Shown: piece by piece, positions 17,923-32,718 of the stretch
Position numbering within the stretch: position 1 is the first letter of the stretch
Layout: every line of letters starts with the position of its first letter
Source of the DNA: Hydractinia symbiolongicarpus
Lineage: Eukaryota > Cnidaria > Hydrozoa > Anthoathecata > Hydractiniidae
Length of the DNA stretch: 64,000 bases
Assembly (NCBI RefSeq): GCF_029227915.1
Contig: NC_079883.1
Location: 11,656,001-11,720,000 of the forward strand
Direction: 5' to 3'
Program-made: the position numbers and the translations under genes
Notes under the pieces: model-generated
The model's input: only the letters and a program-made list of their open reading frames with translations
Databases searched by the model: none
Told to the model about the DNA's origin: nothing

Positions 17923-18474
17923 TTATTTTTTTGCGGTCTTCTTTGCTGCCTTTTTGGGAGTCTTTTTGACCTTCTTTGCTGCAGGTTTTTTAGCAACAGG
18001 CTTCTTTGTGGGTTTCTTAGCTGCTGGTTTCTTAGCCGAGGCTTTCTTTGTGGCAGGCTTCTTTGCTGCTTTCTTTGGCGTGCTCTTCTTTGCTGGCTTC
18101 TTTTTTGGTGTACTTTTCTTTGCAGTAGGCTTCTTTGCCGTTGGCTTTTTTGCTGCGGCCTTTTTCTTAGGTTTTTCTTTTTTTACCTGACCTAGCTTGA
18201 ATGATCCAGAAGCACCAGTGCCTTTAGTTTGAATCAAATCGCCTGATGTTACTCCTCGTTTAAGAGCCATTTTCAGATGATGATCTGAGTTTTCAGCAAC
18301 TTTGTAATTTGCATGAATATATTTTGTAATAGCTTGGCGAGATGAACCACCGCGTTCCTTTAGGGTAGCGATAGCAGCCTTGATCATGTCCACATATTTA
18401 GGGTGATCAGCTGTCTTCTTTGCAGCAGGTTTCTTCTTGGGTGCGATTTTCTTTGGAGAAGCTGCTTCACTCAT
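17923..18474 (-). CDS. H1: Histone H1 (u2)
   Basis: Protein identical to the 12071 copy. Stem-loop 17875-17890 has the usual TTTT loop. H1 box 18639-18645, E2F site 18618-18630. Confidence 0.95.
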   Translation of the reverse strand: MSEAASPKKIAPKKKPAAKKTADHPKYVDMIKAAIATLKERGGSSRQAITKYIHANYKVAENSDHHLKMALKRGVTSGDLIQTKGTGASGSFKLGQVKKEKPKKKAAAKKPTAKKPTAKKSTPKKKPAKKSTPKKAAKKPATKKASAKKPAAKKPTKKPVAKKPAAKKVKKTPKKAAKKTAKK

Positions 18475-19053
18475 TTTTAATGTTTTCTTACAACAATCCA
18501 ACGATAAACGATGCTTGTTATCACAGTAGAAGTATACTAAACATTACCGTGTAAATGAGATATAATTTAAGACGGTGCGAAGTATGCGGACGTAAAAGTA
18601 CCACTCCCGGGAATTGATTTGGCGCGAAAACAGAAATGTGTGTTTCTGTACATCGTATAATGTCCGTTTTGGGTGCCGCGACTATGCGAAAGCATGTTAA
18701 TTTTTATTTGTAGTACGACGCAATAGTCTGCAAGAGAAGCTGCTGGAGTTTGAGGTCTTCAGCATTACATCTAGTCTGTTAATTTGGGCTTCTTCCGCGC
18801 TCGTGTTAGGATTTTCATAAAGCGTTCTTTGGTTTGCGTTGCGTATGTCGGCCTACATCATCGACACGGCCTGTTTCCGGCTATTAGGAGCAATTCATAT
18901 ATTGGGCACTGCGTTTCGACTTTTTTATTAGACCACAGTAAAAAAATTCACTCACAGAAGTCCCTTTCTTTCATGGCTACAAACACGAAGAATTCTGTCG
19001 TAAGTAAAACGAATGCGCAAGCCAAAATGACGATGGGGCGAAGTCATAAGCAT

Positions 19054-19126
19054 GGCCCTGTGGCCCAATGGATAAGGCATCTGACTACGAATCAGGGGAT
19101 TCCAGGTTCGACTCCTGGCAGGGTCG
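19054..19126 (+). tRNA. tRNA-Arg: tRNA-Arg(ACG) (u2)
   Basis: Identical in sequence to the 13202 copy. Confidence 0.93.
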
Positions 19127-19448
19127 CACTGTCGCATTTCGGCTGCATGGTCTACTGTGTAACGCGCGCGCACGTTCTGGCGTAATGCGTTGATAAACGG
19201 AATGTACGCAGACATATTGGAAAGTAATATCACGCACTTAGTATCGTCGCCTTTGTTAGCATTCATGTAAGTTACCATCCACTCGCTACAGTCGCTCTCC
19301 ATCCTACGGCTAAATCAACAGCCGTGATTTTTACTATGTCGCCGTCCATCCGTACGCGGTGACAGTTGTAAGCTTTACAGTAACGTGACATGCTCCACAA
19401 GCAGTTACGGTGTGTGGACGATGCCTATCATGGCAACGCTTGTTCTTT

Positions 19449-19635
19449 ATCGCTTCTCGGCCTAATGGCTAAGATCAAGTGTAGTATCTGTTCTTATCAG
19501 TTTAATATCTGGTAGGCCATTCTCTGAATGGTCAGTATATTAATCTGATTTTTGGCCTTGGGTCATGGAGGTGGATTCATTCACGCCGTGACCACGGGTT
19601 GCCTTGGTGTTGCACTATTACCGATGGCGGCCCAC
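19449..19635 (+). ncRNA. U2: U2 snRNA (u2)
   Basis: Same sequence as the 13597 copy. PSE candidate at 19395-19408. Confidence 0.93.
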
Positions 19636-19825
19636 ATAAGCAATAAAAGAATAATAGCAGTCCTCTTTCCGACGGCACTCTGCATAGTCTACGGCGGGAA
19701 CAAAACGCGTACACTGGGGGAGAATACAGCCTATGCCCCGCGACACGGCAGTTTATAACACACTCAAGCCACAAGCATTAACAAACTTTGAAGGGTACCC
19801 TCATGCTACGGTGCAGTTCCAACTC

Positions 19826-19990
19826 ATACTTACCTGACGGGGAAGTAAAGACTGATCAATGAGGGTTTTCTTCCAGAGTGAGGCTCTTGCATTGCACTAC
19901 GCTTGGGCTGACCTCTGCGATTACTGCAAACGTCAGTAACTCGACCGTACAATTTCTGGTAGTGGGGGCCTGCGTCCGCGCTCGCCCCCT
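19826..19990 (+). ncRNA. U1: U1 snRNA (u2, majority sequence)
   Basis: The common array version: stem III TTACTG/CAGTAA pairs perfectly and stem IV has GCG-TCCG-CGC. PSE candidate at 19769-19782. Confidence 0.93.
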
Positions 19991-20317
19991 CCTTAAGTCA
20001 AAATGAATGAGCTTAGAAAAGTTGCGCGGCCAAATGTCGGTGGTGACTTAAACGCTAAGGTAAAACCTCGCTTGGCTGTTACGAAACGTGATTGCGATAT
20101 AAGTCCTCGGAAGGCGGCGGAATTTTATTTTATTTGCCATTCCGTCAGGGTTATTGGATGATCGGCAATAGATCGAGTTTGTATGCATTTGAAAGCTCTT
20201 TTTTCTCGTACTATCACCTGAAAATGTCGTAGGAAAATGTCATAGGAAACACTTTCAACAACCGCCACGTTCCTTAATTGTTATAACAAGAAATATATCA
20301 CAGCAAATGAAAATGAA

Positions 20318-20437
20318 AAGCCTACGACACCGGGAGTTCCCAGGCGGTCCCCCATCCAAGTACTATCCCGGCCCGACGATGCTTAACTTCCGTGATCAGA
20401 CGAGAACGGGTGTGTTCATCGTGGTATGGCCGTAGAC
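20318..20437 (-). rRNA. 5S: 5S rRNA (u2)
   Basis: Same sequence as the 14466 copy, with T4 terminator. Confidence 0.95.
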
Positions 20438-20634
20438 ATTAGTAGGTGCAAATACGTGCAATTTATTTTGACGTTGTGATCAAATTTTTTTATTTAATTT
20501 CTTTGAGTTACTTAGGACAAGGCGTATGCATGGATTATCTATTAGACTTTAAGGTTATAGTTTTGTGAAAAAAACAATGTTTTTTTAAAGATGTGTGGCT
20601 ATAAAAATAGCCGTTGTTTTCTGAGTGTAGCGGT

Positions 20635-21015
20635 TTACTTCTTCTGTCCTTTGTCGTTCTTCTTTGGGAGTAAGACAGCTTGAATGTTTGGCAAAACACC
20701 ACCAGCTGCAATGGTTACACCGCTCAAAAGTTTGTTTAATTCTTCATCATTACGAACAGCCAATTGTAAATGTCTTGGAATAATCCTAGCTTTTTTGTTG
20801 TCTCTTGCTGCGTTACCAGCCAACTCCAATATCTCAGCAGATAAATATTCCAAGACGGCTGCTAAGTAAACTGGTGCTCCAGATCCAATTCGGTTAGCAT
20901 AGTGCCCTCTACGAAGGAATCTATGCACTCTACCGACTGGAAATTGAAGTCCAGCTCTTGAGGATCTTGTCTTGGCTTTAGCCTTAGCTTTTCCACCTTT
21001 TCCACGTCCAGACAT
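20635..21015 (-). CDS. H2A: Histone H2A (u3)
   Basis: Protein identical to the 14783 copy. Stem-loop 20597-20612. Confidence 0.97.
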   Translation of the reverse strand: MSGRGKGGKAKAKAKTRSSRAGLQFPVGRVHRFLRRGHYANRIGSGAPVYLAAVLEYLSAEILELAGNAARDNKKARIIPRHLQLAVRNDEELNKLLSGVTIAAGGVLPNIQAVLLPKKNDKGQKK

Positions 21016-21299
21016 AACTGCGATTTGATTTGTAAGTTAATACAAAAACGTACGAATATTTAACGTAAGTGTTAACGAAATAAACTTTACTCGTTTTTTC
21101 ATCATAAAAATAGGATCGAAATCATGTTTTTTTAACCAATCATAATTAAGTATTAAACAAAAGATTTTTTTTTTAACCAATTAAATTGCGTATCGGCGTT
21201 TTCGGATCGAATTCGATCCGATTTTTTTACTTATAAACAAAAAGTTTTGACTTGCAGTTTAATGCTTATTTACAAGTTAAGTAGCAAAAATTTTTAACC

Positions 21300-21704
21300 A
21301 TGTCTGACGCAGCAGCTAAAGGAGGAAAACAGGCACCTAAAGTAGCCAAGAAAGGTGAAAAAAGAGCCGGCAAAAAAGGAGGAAAGATTGGTGGAACTGG
21401 TGAAAAGAAACGCAAGAGAAAGAGAAAGGAAAGTTATGCTATTTACATCTACAATGTTTTGAAACAAGTTCACCCAGATGTCGGAGTTTCAAGCAAAGCT
21501 ATGAGCATCATGAACTCATTTGTCAACGACATCTTTGAGCGCATTGCTTCCGAAGCTTCGCGTTTGGCTCTTCAAAACAAAAAGTCGACCATCTCTTCTC
21601 GTGAAATTCAAACCGCAGTACGTCTTCTCTTGCCTGGAGAACTTGCAAAACACGCAGTCAGTGAAGGAACAAAAGCCGTCACAAAATACACAAGCAGCAA
21701 GTAA
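21300..21704 (+). CDS. H2B: Histone H2B (u3)
   Basis: Protein identical to the 9596 copy. Stem-loop 21728-21743. Confidence 0.97.
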   Translation: MSDAAAKGGKQAPKVAKKGEKRAGKKGGKIGGTGEKKRKRKRKESYAIYIYNVLKQVHPDVGVSSKAMSIMNSFVNDIFERIASEASRLALQNKKSTISSREIQTAVRLLLPGELAKHAVSEGTKAVTKYTSSK

Positions 21705-22164
21705 ACCAACGTCTACCAAACACAAACGGTCTTTTTTAAGACCACACATCTTTAAAAAAACATTTACTTGGCGTCACTACAAGTTAACCGAAGTTAATAA
21801 AACTTCTAAATAATGTGCTTAAGAACACTAGCCTACATTTAAAATACTTCCCCATGTGTGTGTGGATTAGCTTCACTTTTCATACGTATTATTAGCTGTA
21901 CTTGCAGAAAAGACAAGTACATTGATCCATGTTATTGCTTACATTTAACTTAACCCAGCTTTTCACGGAAACACTCCCAGGCAAATTAACCCTACAAAGT
22001 ATTTCTAAATTTTTTTTGTGTCATATATGACATAGTATCGTATAGCAATAAATGTAACTGTGACAAGACTTTACACATTGTGTAATTTGGAAGCGTGCAC
22101 AAAGTAATGTTTTAAAAGATTTGTGGCTATAAAAATAGCCGTTTTTGTTGAGCAATGAAAACGC

Positions 22165-22521
<357 letters not shown>

Positions 22522-22998
22522 TTAACAGAATTCAGACAGCTTTAAAAAGAGGCCATAAAATTACCTACTGCTCGTGGAAACACCCTAATTAACCAATAGA
22601 GTTGCGTCATTACAAAATGTTCCGAACATTTTGTACATTTTTTTAAGTAAAACTGTAGTTTTTTTAAAAATTCGTGGTCTTAATGTTTCAGTAAGGCAAT
22701 AAATTTGGCATCGTTGGAATTCGCCAAACCTTCTGCTACTTACTAAAAAAAAAAAAGTCAAAAGCTTTTGTGTATCAGAAGATACAGCCGTTTTCCCGTA
22801 GCCAAAAAACACAGATTTTATAAAAATGTTAAAGTAATGAGCGTAATGTCATTATGCAGCCAATCAGAAATTACTTTCTTAGCACCAATCAAATGGTTTG
22901 TTTTGAACCTTAGCTGTCAATCAATATGAGAAATAAAACTTTGGCGCGATAGTGCATTTTAGACCGTCTTGTGTATCCGTACTACATCGACTTCTTAA

Positions 22999-23412
<414 letters not shown>

Positions 23413-23773
23413 GCATCTTACCAAACAAAAAACGGCTATTTTTATAGCCACACATCCATAAAAAATATTACGGCTAGCTTTTTATATCAAACTTTGTCCT
23501 GCTTTCTGTTTAAATTTTATGCTACATAAAAATTTTATGCTACATAAAGTTTGACAATGTTAAAAATATGAAGGGCAAGAAAAGTAAAAGCAAGAAAATA
23601 AGAAATTTAAAAACGAAAATACTTAAACTTAGGGAATCTAATCTTAAATTTACTCTTTTTTAACTGTTTAAGTGACTTAAACAAGTTTAACTTTGTACCA
23701 AGATAATGTTTTTTTGTAAATGTGTGGCTATAAAAATAGCCGTTTGTTAATGTAATAGCCAGATACACACAAA

Positions 23774-24325
23774 TTATTTTTTTGCGGTCTTCTTTGCTGC
23801 CTTTTTGGGAGTCTTTTTGACCTTCTTTGCTGCAGGTTTTTTAGCAACAGGCTTCTTTGTGGGTTTCTTAGCTGCTGGTTTCTTAGCCGAGGCTTTCTTT
23901 GTGGCAGGCTTCTTTGCTGCTTTATTTGGCGTGCTCTTCTTTGCTGGCTTCTTTTTTGGTGTACTTTTCTTTGCAGTAGGCTTCTTTGCCGTTGGCTTTT
24001 TTGCTGCGGCCTCTTTCTTAGGTTTTTCTTTTTTTACCTGACCTAGCTTGAATGATCCAGAAGCACCAGTGCCTTTAGTTTGAATCAAATCGCCTGATGT
24101 TACTCCTCGTTTAAGAGCCATTTTCAGATGATGATCTGAGTTTTCAGCAACTTTGTAATTTGCATGAATATATTTTGTAATAGCTTGGCGAGATGAACCA
24201 CCGCGTTCCTTTAGGGTAGCGATAGCAGCCTTGATCATGTCCACATATTTAGGGTGATCAGCTGTCTTCTTTGCAGCAGGTTTCTTCTTGGGTGCGATTT
24301 TCTTTGGAGAAGCTGCTTCACTCAT
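23774..24325 (-). CDS. H1: Histone H1 (u3), two substitutions
   Basis: Differs from the 12071 copy at K105E and K134N, both in the C-terminal tail. K134N turns one TPKK motif into TPNK. The globular domain is unchanged. Stem-loop 23726-23741. Confidence 0.95.
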   Translation of the reverse strand: MSEAASPKKIAPKKKPAAKKTADHPKYVDMIKAAIATLKERGGSSRQAITKYIHANYKVAENSDHHLKMALKRGVTSGDLIQTKGTGASGSFKLGQVKKEKPKKEAAAKKPTAKKPTAKKSTPKKKPAKKSTPNKAAKKPATKKASAKKPAAKKPTKKPVAKKPAAKKVKKTPKKAAKKTAKK

Positions 24326-24904
24326 TTTTAATGTTTTCTTACAACAATCCAACGATAAACGATGCTTGTTATCACAGTAGAAGTATACTAAACATTACCG
24401 TGTAAATGAGATATAATTTAAGACGGTGCGAAGTATGCGGACGTAAAAGTACCACTCCCGGGAATTGATTTGGCGCGAAAACAGAAATGTGTGTTTCTGT
24501 ACATCGTATAATGTCCGTTTTGGGTGCCGCGACTATGCGAAAGCATGTTAATTTTTATTTGTAGTACGACGCAATAGTCTGCAAGAGAAGCTGCTGGAGT
24601 TTGAGGTCTTCAGCATTACATCTAGTCTGTTAATTTGGGCTTCTTCCGCGCTCGTGTTAGGATTTTCATAAAGCGTTCTTTGGTTTGCGTTGCGTATGTC
24701 GGCCTACATCATCGACACGGCCTGTTTCCGGCTATTAGGAGCAATTCATATATTGGGCACTGCGTTTCGACTTTTTTATTAGACCACAGTAAAAAAATTC
24801 ACTCACAGAAGTCCCTTTCTTTCATGGCTACAAACACGAAGAATTCTGTCGTAAGTAAAACGAATGCGCAAGCCAAAATGACGATGGGGCGAAGTCATAA
24901 GCAT

Positions 24905-24977
24905 GGCCCTGTGGCCCAATGGATAAGGCATCTGACTACGAATCAGGGGATTCCAGGTTCGACTCCTGGCAGGGTCG
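24905..24977 (+). tRNA. tRNA-Arg: tRNA-Arg(ACG) (u3)
   Basis: Identical to the 13202 copy. Confidence 0.93.
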
Positions 24978-25299
24978 CACTGTCGCATTTCGGCTGCATG
25001 GTCTACTGTGTAACGCGCGCGCACGTTCTGGCGTAATGCGTTGATAAACGGAATGTACGCAGACATATTGGAAAGTAATATCACGCACTTAGTATCGTCG
25101 CCTTTGTTAGCATTCATGTAAGTTACCATCCACTCGCTACAGTCGCTCTCCATCCTACGGCTAAATCAACAGCCGTGATTTTTACTATGTCGCCGTCCAT
25201 CCGTACGCGGTGACAGTTGTAAGCTTTACAGTAACGTGACATGCTCCACAAGCAGTTACGGTGTGTGGACGATGCCTATCATGGCAACGCTTGTTCTTT

Positions 25300-25486
25300 A
25301 TCGCTTCTCGGCCTAATGGCTAAGATCAAGTGTAGTATCTGTTCTTATCAGTTTAATATCTGGTAGGCCATTCTCTGAATGGTCAGTATATTAATCTGAT
25401 TTTTGGCCTTGCGTCATGGAGGTGGATTCATTCACGCTGTGACCACGGGTTGCCTTGGTGTCGCACTATTACCGACGGCGGCCTAC
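25300..25486 (+). ncRNA. U2: U2 snRNA (u3), divergent 3' half
   Basis: Five substitutions within 73 nt at 25412 (G>C), 25438 (C>T), 25462 (T>C), 25476 (T>C) and 25484 (C>T). The 5' half is unchanged. Stem III loses one pair and gains a G-U; changes in the stem IV region are mild. The clustering suggests gene conversion from another U2 gene. Confidence 0.9.
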
Positions 25487-25676
25487 ATAAGCAATAAAAG
25501 AATAATAGCAGTCCTCTTTCCGACGGCACTCTGCATAGTCTACGGCGGGAACAAAACGCGTACACTGGGGGAGAATACAGCCTATGCCCCGCGACACGGC
25601 AGTTTATAACACACTCAAGCCACAAGCATTAACAAACTTTGAAGGGTACCCTCATGCTACGGTGCAGTTCCAACTC

Positions 25677-25841
25677 ATACTTACCTGACGGGGAAGTAAA
25701 GACTGATCAATGAGGGTTTTCTTCCAGAGTGAGGCTCTTGCATTGCACTACGCTTGGGCTGACCTCTGCGATTACTGCAAACGTCAGTAACTCGACCGTA
25801 CAATTTCTGGTAGTGGGGGCCTGCGTCCGCGCTCGCCCCCT
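25677..25841 (+). ncRNA. U1: U1 snRNA (u3)
   Basis: Majority sequence, as at 19826. Confidence 0.93.
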
Positions 25842-26168
25842 CCTTAAGTCAAAATGAATGAGCTTAGAAAAGTTGCGCGGCCAAATGTCGGTGGTGACTT
25901 AAACGCTAAGGTAAAACCTCGCTTGGCTGTTACGAAACGTGATTGCGATATAAGTCCTCGGAAGGCGGCGGAATTTTATTTTATTTGCCATTCCGTCAGG
26001 GTTATTGGATGATCGGCAATAGATCGAGTTTGTATGCATTTGAAAGCTCTTTTTTCTCGTACTATCACCTGAAAATGTCGTAGGAAAATGTCATAGGAAA
26101 CACTTTCAACAACCGCCACGTTCCTTAATTGTTATAACAAGAAATATATCACAGCAAATGAAAATGAA

Positions 26169-26288
26169 AAGCCTACGACACCGGGAGTTCCCAGGCGGTC
26201 CCCCATCCAAGTACTATCCCGGCCCGACGATGCTTAACTTCCGTGATCAGACGAGAACGGGTGTGTTCATCGTGGTATGGCCGTAGAC
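26169..26288 (-). rRNA. 5S: 5S rRNA (u3)
   Basis: Same sequence as the 14466 copy. Confidence 0.95.
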
Positions 26289-26485
26289 ATTAGTAGGTGC
26301 AAATACGTGCAATTTATTTTGACGTTGTGATCAAATTTTTTTATTTAATTTCTTTGAGTTACTTAGGACAAGGCGTATGCATGGATTATCTATTAGACTT
26401 TAAGGTTATAGTTTTGTGAAAAAAACAATGTTTTTTTAAAGATGTGTGGCTATAAAAATAGCCGTTGTTTTCTGAGTGTAGCGGT

Positions 26486-26866
26486 TTACTTCTTCTGTCC
26501 TTTGTCGTTCTTCTTTGGGAGTAAGACAGCTTGAATGTTTGGCAAAACACCACCAGCTGCAATGGTTACACCGCTCAAAAGTTTGTTTAATTCTTCATCA
26601 TTACGAACAGCCAATTGTAAATGTCTTGGAATAATCCTAGCTTTTTTGTTGTCTCTTGCTGCGTTACCAGCCAACTCCAATATCTCAGCAGATAAATATT
26701 CCAAGACGGCTGCTAAGTAAACTGGTGCTCCAGATCCAATTCGGTTAGCATAGTGCCCTCTACGAAGGAATCTATGCACTCTACCGACTGGAAATTGAAG
26801 TCCAGCTCTTGAGGATCTTGTCTTGGCTTTAGCCTTAGCTTTTCCACCTTTTCCACGTCCAGACAT
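26486..26866 (-). CDS. H2A: Histone H2A (u4)
   Basis: Protein identical to the 14783 copy. Stem-loop 26448-26463. Confidence 0.97.
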   Translation of the reverse strand: MSGRGKGGKAKAKAKTRSSRAGLQFPVGRVHRFLRRGHYANRIGSGAPVYLAAVLEYLSAEILELAGNAARDNKKARIIPRHLQLAVRNDEELNKLLSGVTIAAGGVLPNIQAVLLPKKNDKGQKK

Positions 26867-27150
26867 AACTGCGATTTGATTTGTAAGTTAATACAAAAAC
26901 GTACGAATATTTAACGTAAGTGTTAACGAAATAAACTTTACTCGTTTTTTCATCATAAAAATAGGATCGAAATCATGTTTTTTTAACCAATCATAATTAA
27001 GTATTAAACAAAAGATTTTTTTTTTAACCAATTAAATTGCGTATCGGCGTTTTCGGATCGAATTCGATCCGATTTTTTTACTTATAAACAAAAAGTTTTG
27101 ACTTGCAGTTTAATGCTTATTTACAAGTTAAGTAGCAAAAATTTTTAACC

Positions 27151-27555
27151 ATGTCTGACGCAGCAGCTAAAGGAGGAAAACAGGCACCTAAAGTAGCCAA
27201 GAAAGGTGAAAAAAGAGCCGGCAAAAAAGGAGGAAAGATTGGTGGAACTGGTGAAAAGAAACGCAAGAGAAAGAGAAAGGAAAGTTATGCTATTTACATC
27301 TACAATGTTTTGAAACAAGTTCACCCAGATGTCGGAGTTTCAAGCAAAGCTATGAGCATCATGAACTCATTTGTCAACGACATCTTTGAGCGCATTGCTT
27401 CCGAAGCTTCGCGTTTGGCTCTTCAAAACAAAAAGTCGACCATCTCTTCTCGTGAAATTCAAACCGCAGTACGTCTTCTCTTGCCTGGAGAACTTGCAAA
27501 ACACGCAGTCAGTGAAGGAACAAAAGCCGTCACAAAATACACAAGCAGCAAGTAA
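27151..27555 (+). CDS. H2B: Histone H2B (u4)
   Basis: Protein identical to the 9596 copy. Stem-loop 27579-27594. Confidence 0.97.
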   Translation: MSDAAAKGGKQAPKVAKKGEKRAGKKGGKIGGTGEKKRKRKRKESYAIYIYNVLKQVHPDVGVSSKAMSIMNSFVNDIFERIASEASRLALQNKKSTISSREIQTAVRLLLPGELAKHAVSEGTKAVTKYTSSK

Positions 27556-28015
27556 ACCAACGTCTACCAAACACAAACGGTCTTTTTTAAGACCACACAT
27601 CTTTAAAAAAACATTTACTTGGCGTCACTACAAGTTAACCGAAGTTAATAAAACTTCTAAATAATGTGCTTAAGAACACTAGCCTACATTTAAAATACTT
27701 CCCCATGTGTGTGTGGATTAGCTTCACTTTTCATACGTATTATTAGCTGTACTTGCAGAAAAGACAAGTACATTGATCCATGTTATTGCTTACATTTAAC
27801 TTAACCCAGCTTTTCACGGAAACACTCCCAGGCAAATTAACCCTACAAAGTATTTCTAAATTTTTTTTGTGTCATATATGACATAGTATCGTATAGCAAT
27901 AAATGTAACTGTGACAAGACTTTACACATTGTGTAATTTGGAAGCGTGCACAAAGTAATGTTTTAAAAGATTTGTGGCTATAAAAATAGCCGTTTTTGTT
28001 GAGCAATGACAACGC

Positions 28016-28372
<357 letters not shown>

Positions 28373-28850
28373 TTAACAGAATTCAGACAGCTTTAAAAAG
28401 AGGCCATAAAATTACCTACTGCTCGTGGAAACACCCTAATTAACCAATAGAGTTGCGTCATTACAAAATGTTCCGAACATTTTGTACATTTTTTTAAGTA
28501 AAACTGTAGTTTTTTTAAAAATTCGTGGTCTTAATGTTTCAGTAAGGCAATAAATTTGGCATCGTTGGAATTCGCCAAACCTTCTGCTACTTACTAAAAA
28601 AAAAAAAAGTCAAAAGCTTTTGTGTATCAGAAGATACAGCCGTTTTCCCGTAGCCAAAAAACACAGATTTTATAAAAATGTTAAAGTAATGAGCGTAATG
28701 TCATTATGCAGCCAATCAGAAATTACTTTCTTAGCACCAATCAAATGGTTTGTTTTGAACCTTAGCTGTCAATCAATATGAGAAATAAAACTTTGGCGCG
28801 ATAGTGCATTTTAGACCGTCTTGTGTATCCGTACTACATCGACTTCTTAA

Positions 28851-29264
<414 letters not shown>

Positions 29265-29625
29265 GCATCTTACCAAACAAAAAACGGCTATTTTTATAGC
29301 CACACATCCATAAAAAATATTACGGCTAGCTTTTTATATCAAACTTTGTCCTGCTTTCTGTTTAAATTTTATGCTACATAAAAATTTTATGCTACATAAA
29401 GTTTGACAATGTTAAAAATATGAAGGGCAAGAAAAGTAAAAGCAAGAAAATAAGAAATTTAAAAACGAAAATACTTAAACTTAGGGAATCTAATCTTAAA
29501 TTTACTCTTTTTTAACTGTTTAAGTGACTTAAACAAGTTTAACTTTGTACCAAGATAATGTTTTTTTGTAAATGTGTGGCTATAAAAATAGCCGTTTGTT
29601 AATGTAATAGCCAGATACACACAAA

Positions 29626-30177
29626 TTATTTTTTTGCGGTCTTCTTTGCTGCCTTTTTGGGAGTCTTTTTGACCTTCTTTGCTGCAGGTTTTTTAGCAAC
29701 AGGCTTCTTTGTGGGTTTCTTAGCTGCTGGTTTCTTAGCCGAGGCTTTCTTTGTGGCAGGCTTCTTTGCTGCTTTCTTTGGCGTGCTCTTCTTTGCTGGC
29801 TTCTTTTTTGGTGTACTTTTCTTTGCAGTAGGCTTCTTTGCCGTTGGCTTTTTTGCTGCGGCCTTTTTCTTAGGTTTTTCTTTTTTTACCTGACCTAGCT
29901 TGAATGATCCAGAAGCACCAGTGCCTTTAGTTTGAATCAAATCGCCTGATGTTACTCCTCGTTTAAGAGCCATTTTCAGATGATGATCTGAGTTTTCAGC
30001 AACTTTGTAATTTGCATGAATATATTTTGTAATAGCTTGGCGAGATGAACCACCGCGTTCCTTTAGGGTAGCGATAGCAGCCTTGATCATGTCCACATAT
30101 TTAGGGTGATCAGCTGTCTTCTTTGCAGCAGGTTTCTTCTTGGGTGCGATTTTCTTTGGAGAAGCTGCTTCACTCAT
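29626..30177 (-). CDS. H1: Histone H1 (u4)
   Basis: Protein identical to the 12071 copy. Stem-loop 29578-29593. Confidence 0.95.
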   Translation of the reverse strand: MSEAASPKKIAPKKKPAAKKTADHPKYVDMIKAAIATLKERGGSSRQAITKYIHANYKVAENSDHHLKMALKRGVTSGDLIQTKGTGASGSFKLGQVKKEKPKKKAAAKKPTAKKPTAKKSTPKKKPAKKSTPKKAAKKPATKKASAKKPAAKKPTKKPVAKKPAAKKVKKTPKKAAKKTAKK

Positions 30178-30756
30178 TTTTAATGTTTTCTTACAACAAT
30201 CCAACGATAAACGATGCTTGTTATCACAGTAGAAGTATACTAAACATTACCGTGTAAATGAGATATAATTTAAGACGGTGCGAAGTATGCGGACGTAAAA
30301 GTACCACTCCCGGGAATTGATTTGGCGCGAAAACAGAAATGTGTGTTTCTGTACATCGTATAATGTCCGTTTTGGGTGCCGCGACTATGCGAAAGCATGT
30401 TAATTTTTATTTGTAGTACGACGCAATAGTCTGCAAGAGAAGCTGCTGGAGTTTGAGGTCTTCAGCATTACATCTAGTCTGTTAATTTGGGCTTCTTCCG
30501 CGCTCGTGTTAGGATTTTCATAAAGCGTTCTTTGGTTTGCGTTGCGTATGTCGGCCTACATCATCGACACGGCCTGTTTCCGGCTATTAGGAGCAATTCA
30601 TATATTGGGCACTGCGTTTCGACTTTTTTATTAGACCACAGTAAAAAAATTCACTCACAGAAGTCCCTTTCTTTCATGGCTACAAACACGAAGAATTCTG
30701 TCGTAAGTAAAACGAATGCGCAAGCCAAAATGACGATGGGGCGAAGTCATAAGCAT

Positions 30757-30829
30757 GGCCCTGTGGCCCAATGGATAAGGCATCTGACTACGAATCAGGG
30801 GATTCCAGGTTCGACTCCTGGCAGGGTCG
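30757..30829 (+). tRNA. tRNA-Arg: tRNA-Arg(ACG) (u4)
   Basis: Identical to the 13202 copy. The spacer beyond carries one private substitution (CAGTCTCTCTCC, about 30997). Confidence 0.93.
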
Positions 30830-31151
30830 CACTGTCGCATTTCGGCTGCATGGTCTACTGTGTAACGCGCGCGCACGTTCTGGCGTAATGCGTTGATAAA
30901 CGGAATGTACGCAGACATATTGGAAAGTAATATCACGCACTTAGTATCGTCGCCTTTGTTAGCATTCATGTAAGTTACCATCCACTCGCTACAGTCTCTC
31001 TCCATCCTACGGCTAAATCAACAGCCGTGATTTTTACTATGTCGCCGTCCATCCGTACGCGGTGACAGTTGTAAGCTTTACAGTAACGTGACATGCTCCA
31101 CAAGCAGTTACGGTGTGTGGACGATGCCTATCATGGCAACGCTTGTTCTTT

Positions 31152-31338
31152 ATCGCTTCTCGGCCTAATGGCTAAGATCAAGTGTAGTATCTGTTCTTAT
31201 CAGTTTAATATCTGGTAGGCCATTCTCTGAATGGTCAGTATATTAATCTGATTTTTGGCCTTGGGTCATGGAGGTGGATTCATTCACGCCGTGACCACGG
31301 GTTGCCTTGGTGTTGCACTATTACCGATGGCGGCCCAC
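31152..31338 (+). ncRNA. U2: U2 snRNA (u4)
   Basis: Same sequence as the 13597 copy. Confidence 0.93.
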
Positions 31339-31528
31339 ATAAGCAATAAAAGAATAATAGCAGTCCTCTTTCCGACGGCACTCTGCATAGTCTACGGCGG
31401 GAACAAAACGCGTACACTGGGGGAGAATACAGCCTATGCCCCGCGACACGGCAGTTTATAACACACTCAAGCCACAAGCATTAACAAACTTTGAAGGGTA
31501 CCCTCATGCTACGGTGCAGTTCCAACTC

Positions 31529-31693
31529 ATACTTACCTGACGGGGAAGTAAAGACTGATCAATGAGGGTTTTCTTCCAGAGTGAGGCTCTTGCATTGCAC
31601 TACGCTTGGGCTGACCTCTGCGATTACTGCAAACGTCAGTAACTCGACCGTACAATTTCTGGTAGTGGGGGCCTGCGTCCGCGCTCGCCCCCT
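31529..31693 (+). ncRNA. U1: U1 snRNA (u4)
   Basis: Majority sequence. Confidence 0.93.
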
Positions 31694-32020
31694 CCTTAAG
31701 TCAAAATGAATGAGCTTAGAAAAGTTGCGCGGCCAAATGTCGGTGGTGACTTAAACGCTAAGGTAAAACCTCGCTTGGCTGTTACGAAACGTGATTGCGA
31801 TATAAGTCCTCGGAAGGCGGCGGAATTTTATTTTATTTGCCATTCCGTCAGGGTTATTGGATGATCGGCAATAGATCGAGTTTGTATGCATTTGAAAGCT
31901 CTTTTTTCTCGTACTATCACCTGAAAATGTCGTAGGAAAATGTCATAGGAAACACTTTCAACAACCGCCACGTTCCTTAATTGTTATAACAAGAAATATA
32001 TCACAGCAAATGAAAATGAA

Positions 32021-32140
32021 AAGCCTACGACACCGGGAGTTCCCAGGCGGTCCCCCATCCAAGTACTATCCCGGCCCGACGATGCTTAACTTCCGTGATC
32101 AGACGAGAACGGGTGTGTTCATCGTGGTATGGCCGTAGAC
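32021..32140 (-). rRNA. 5S: 5S rRNA (u4)
   Basis: Same sequence as the 14466 copy. Confidence 0.95.
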
Positions 32141-32337
32141 ATTAGTAGGTGCAAATACGTGCAATTTATTTTGACGTTGTGATCAAATTTTTTTATTTAA
32201 TTTCTTTGAGTTACTTAGGACAAGGCGTATGCATGGATTATCTATTAGACTTTAAGGTTATAGTTTTGTGAAAAAAACAATGTTTTTTTAAAGATGTGTG
32301 GCTATAAAAATAGCCGTTGTTTTCTGAGTGTAGCGGT

Positions 32338-32718
32338 TTACTTCTTCTGTCCTTTGTCGTTCTTCTTTGGGAGTAAGACAGCTTGAATGTTTGGCAAAAC
32401 ACCACCAGCTGCAATGGTTACACCGCTCAAAAGTTTGTTTAATTCTTCATCATTACGAACAGCCAATTGTAAATGTCTTGGAATAATCCTAGCTTTTTTG
32501 TTGTCTCTTGCTGCGTTACCAGCCAACTCCAATATCTCAGCAGATAAATATTCCAAGACGGCTGCTAAGTAAACTGGTGCTCCAGATCCAATTCGGTTAG
32601 CATAGTGCCCTCTACGAAGGAATCTATGCACTCTACCGACTGGAAATTGAAGTCCAGCTCTTGAGGATCTTGTCTTGGCTTTAGCCTTAGCTTTTCCACC
32701 TTTTCCACGTCCAGACAT
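32338..32718 (-). CDS. H2A: Histone H2A (u5)
   Basis: Protein identical to the 14783 copy. Stem-loop 32300-32315. Confidence 0.97.
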   Translation of the reverse strand: MSGRGKGGKAKAKAKTRSSRAGLQFPVGRVHRFLRRGHYANRIGSGAPVYLAAVLEYLSAEILELAGNAARDNKKARIIPRHLQLAVRNDEELNKLLSGVTIAAGGVLPNIQAVLLPKKNDKGQKK

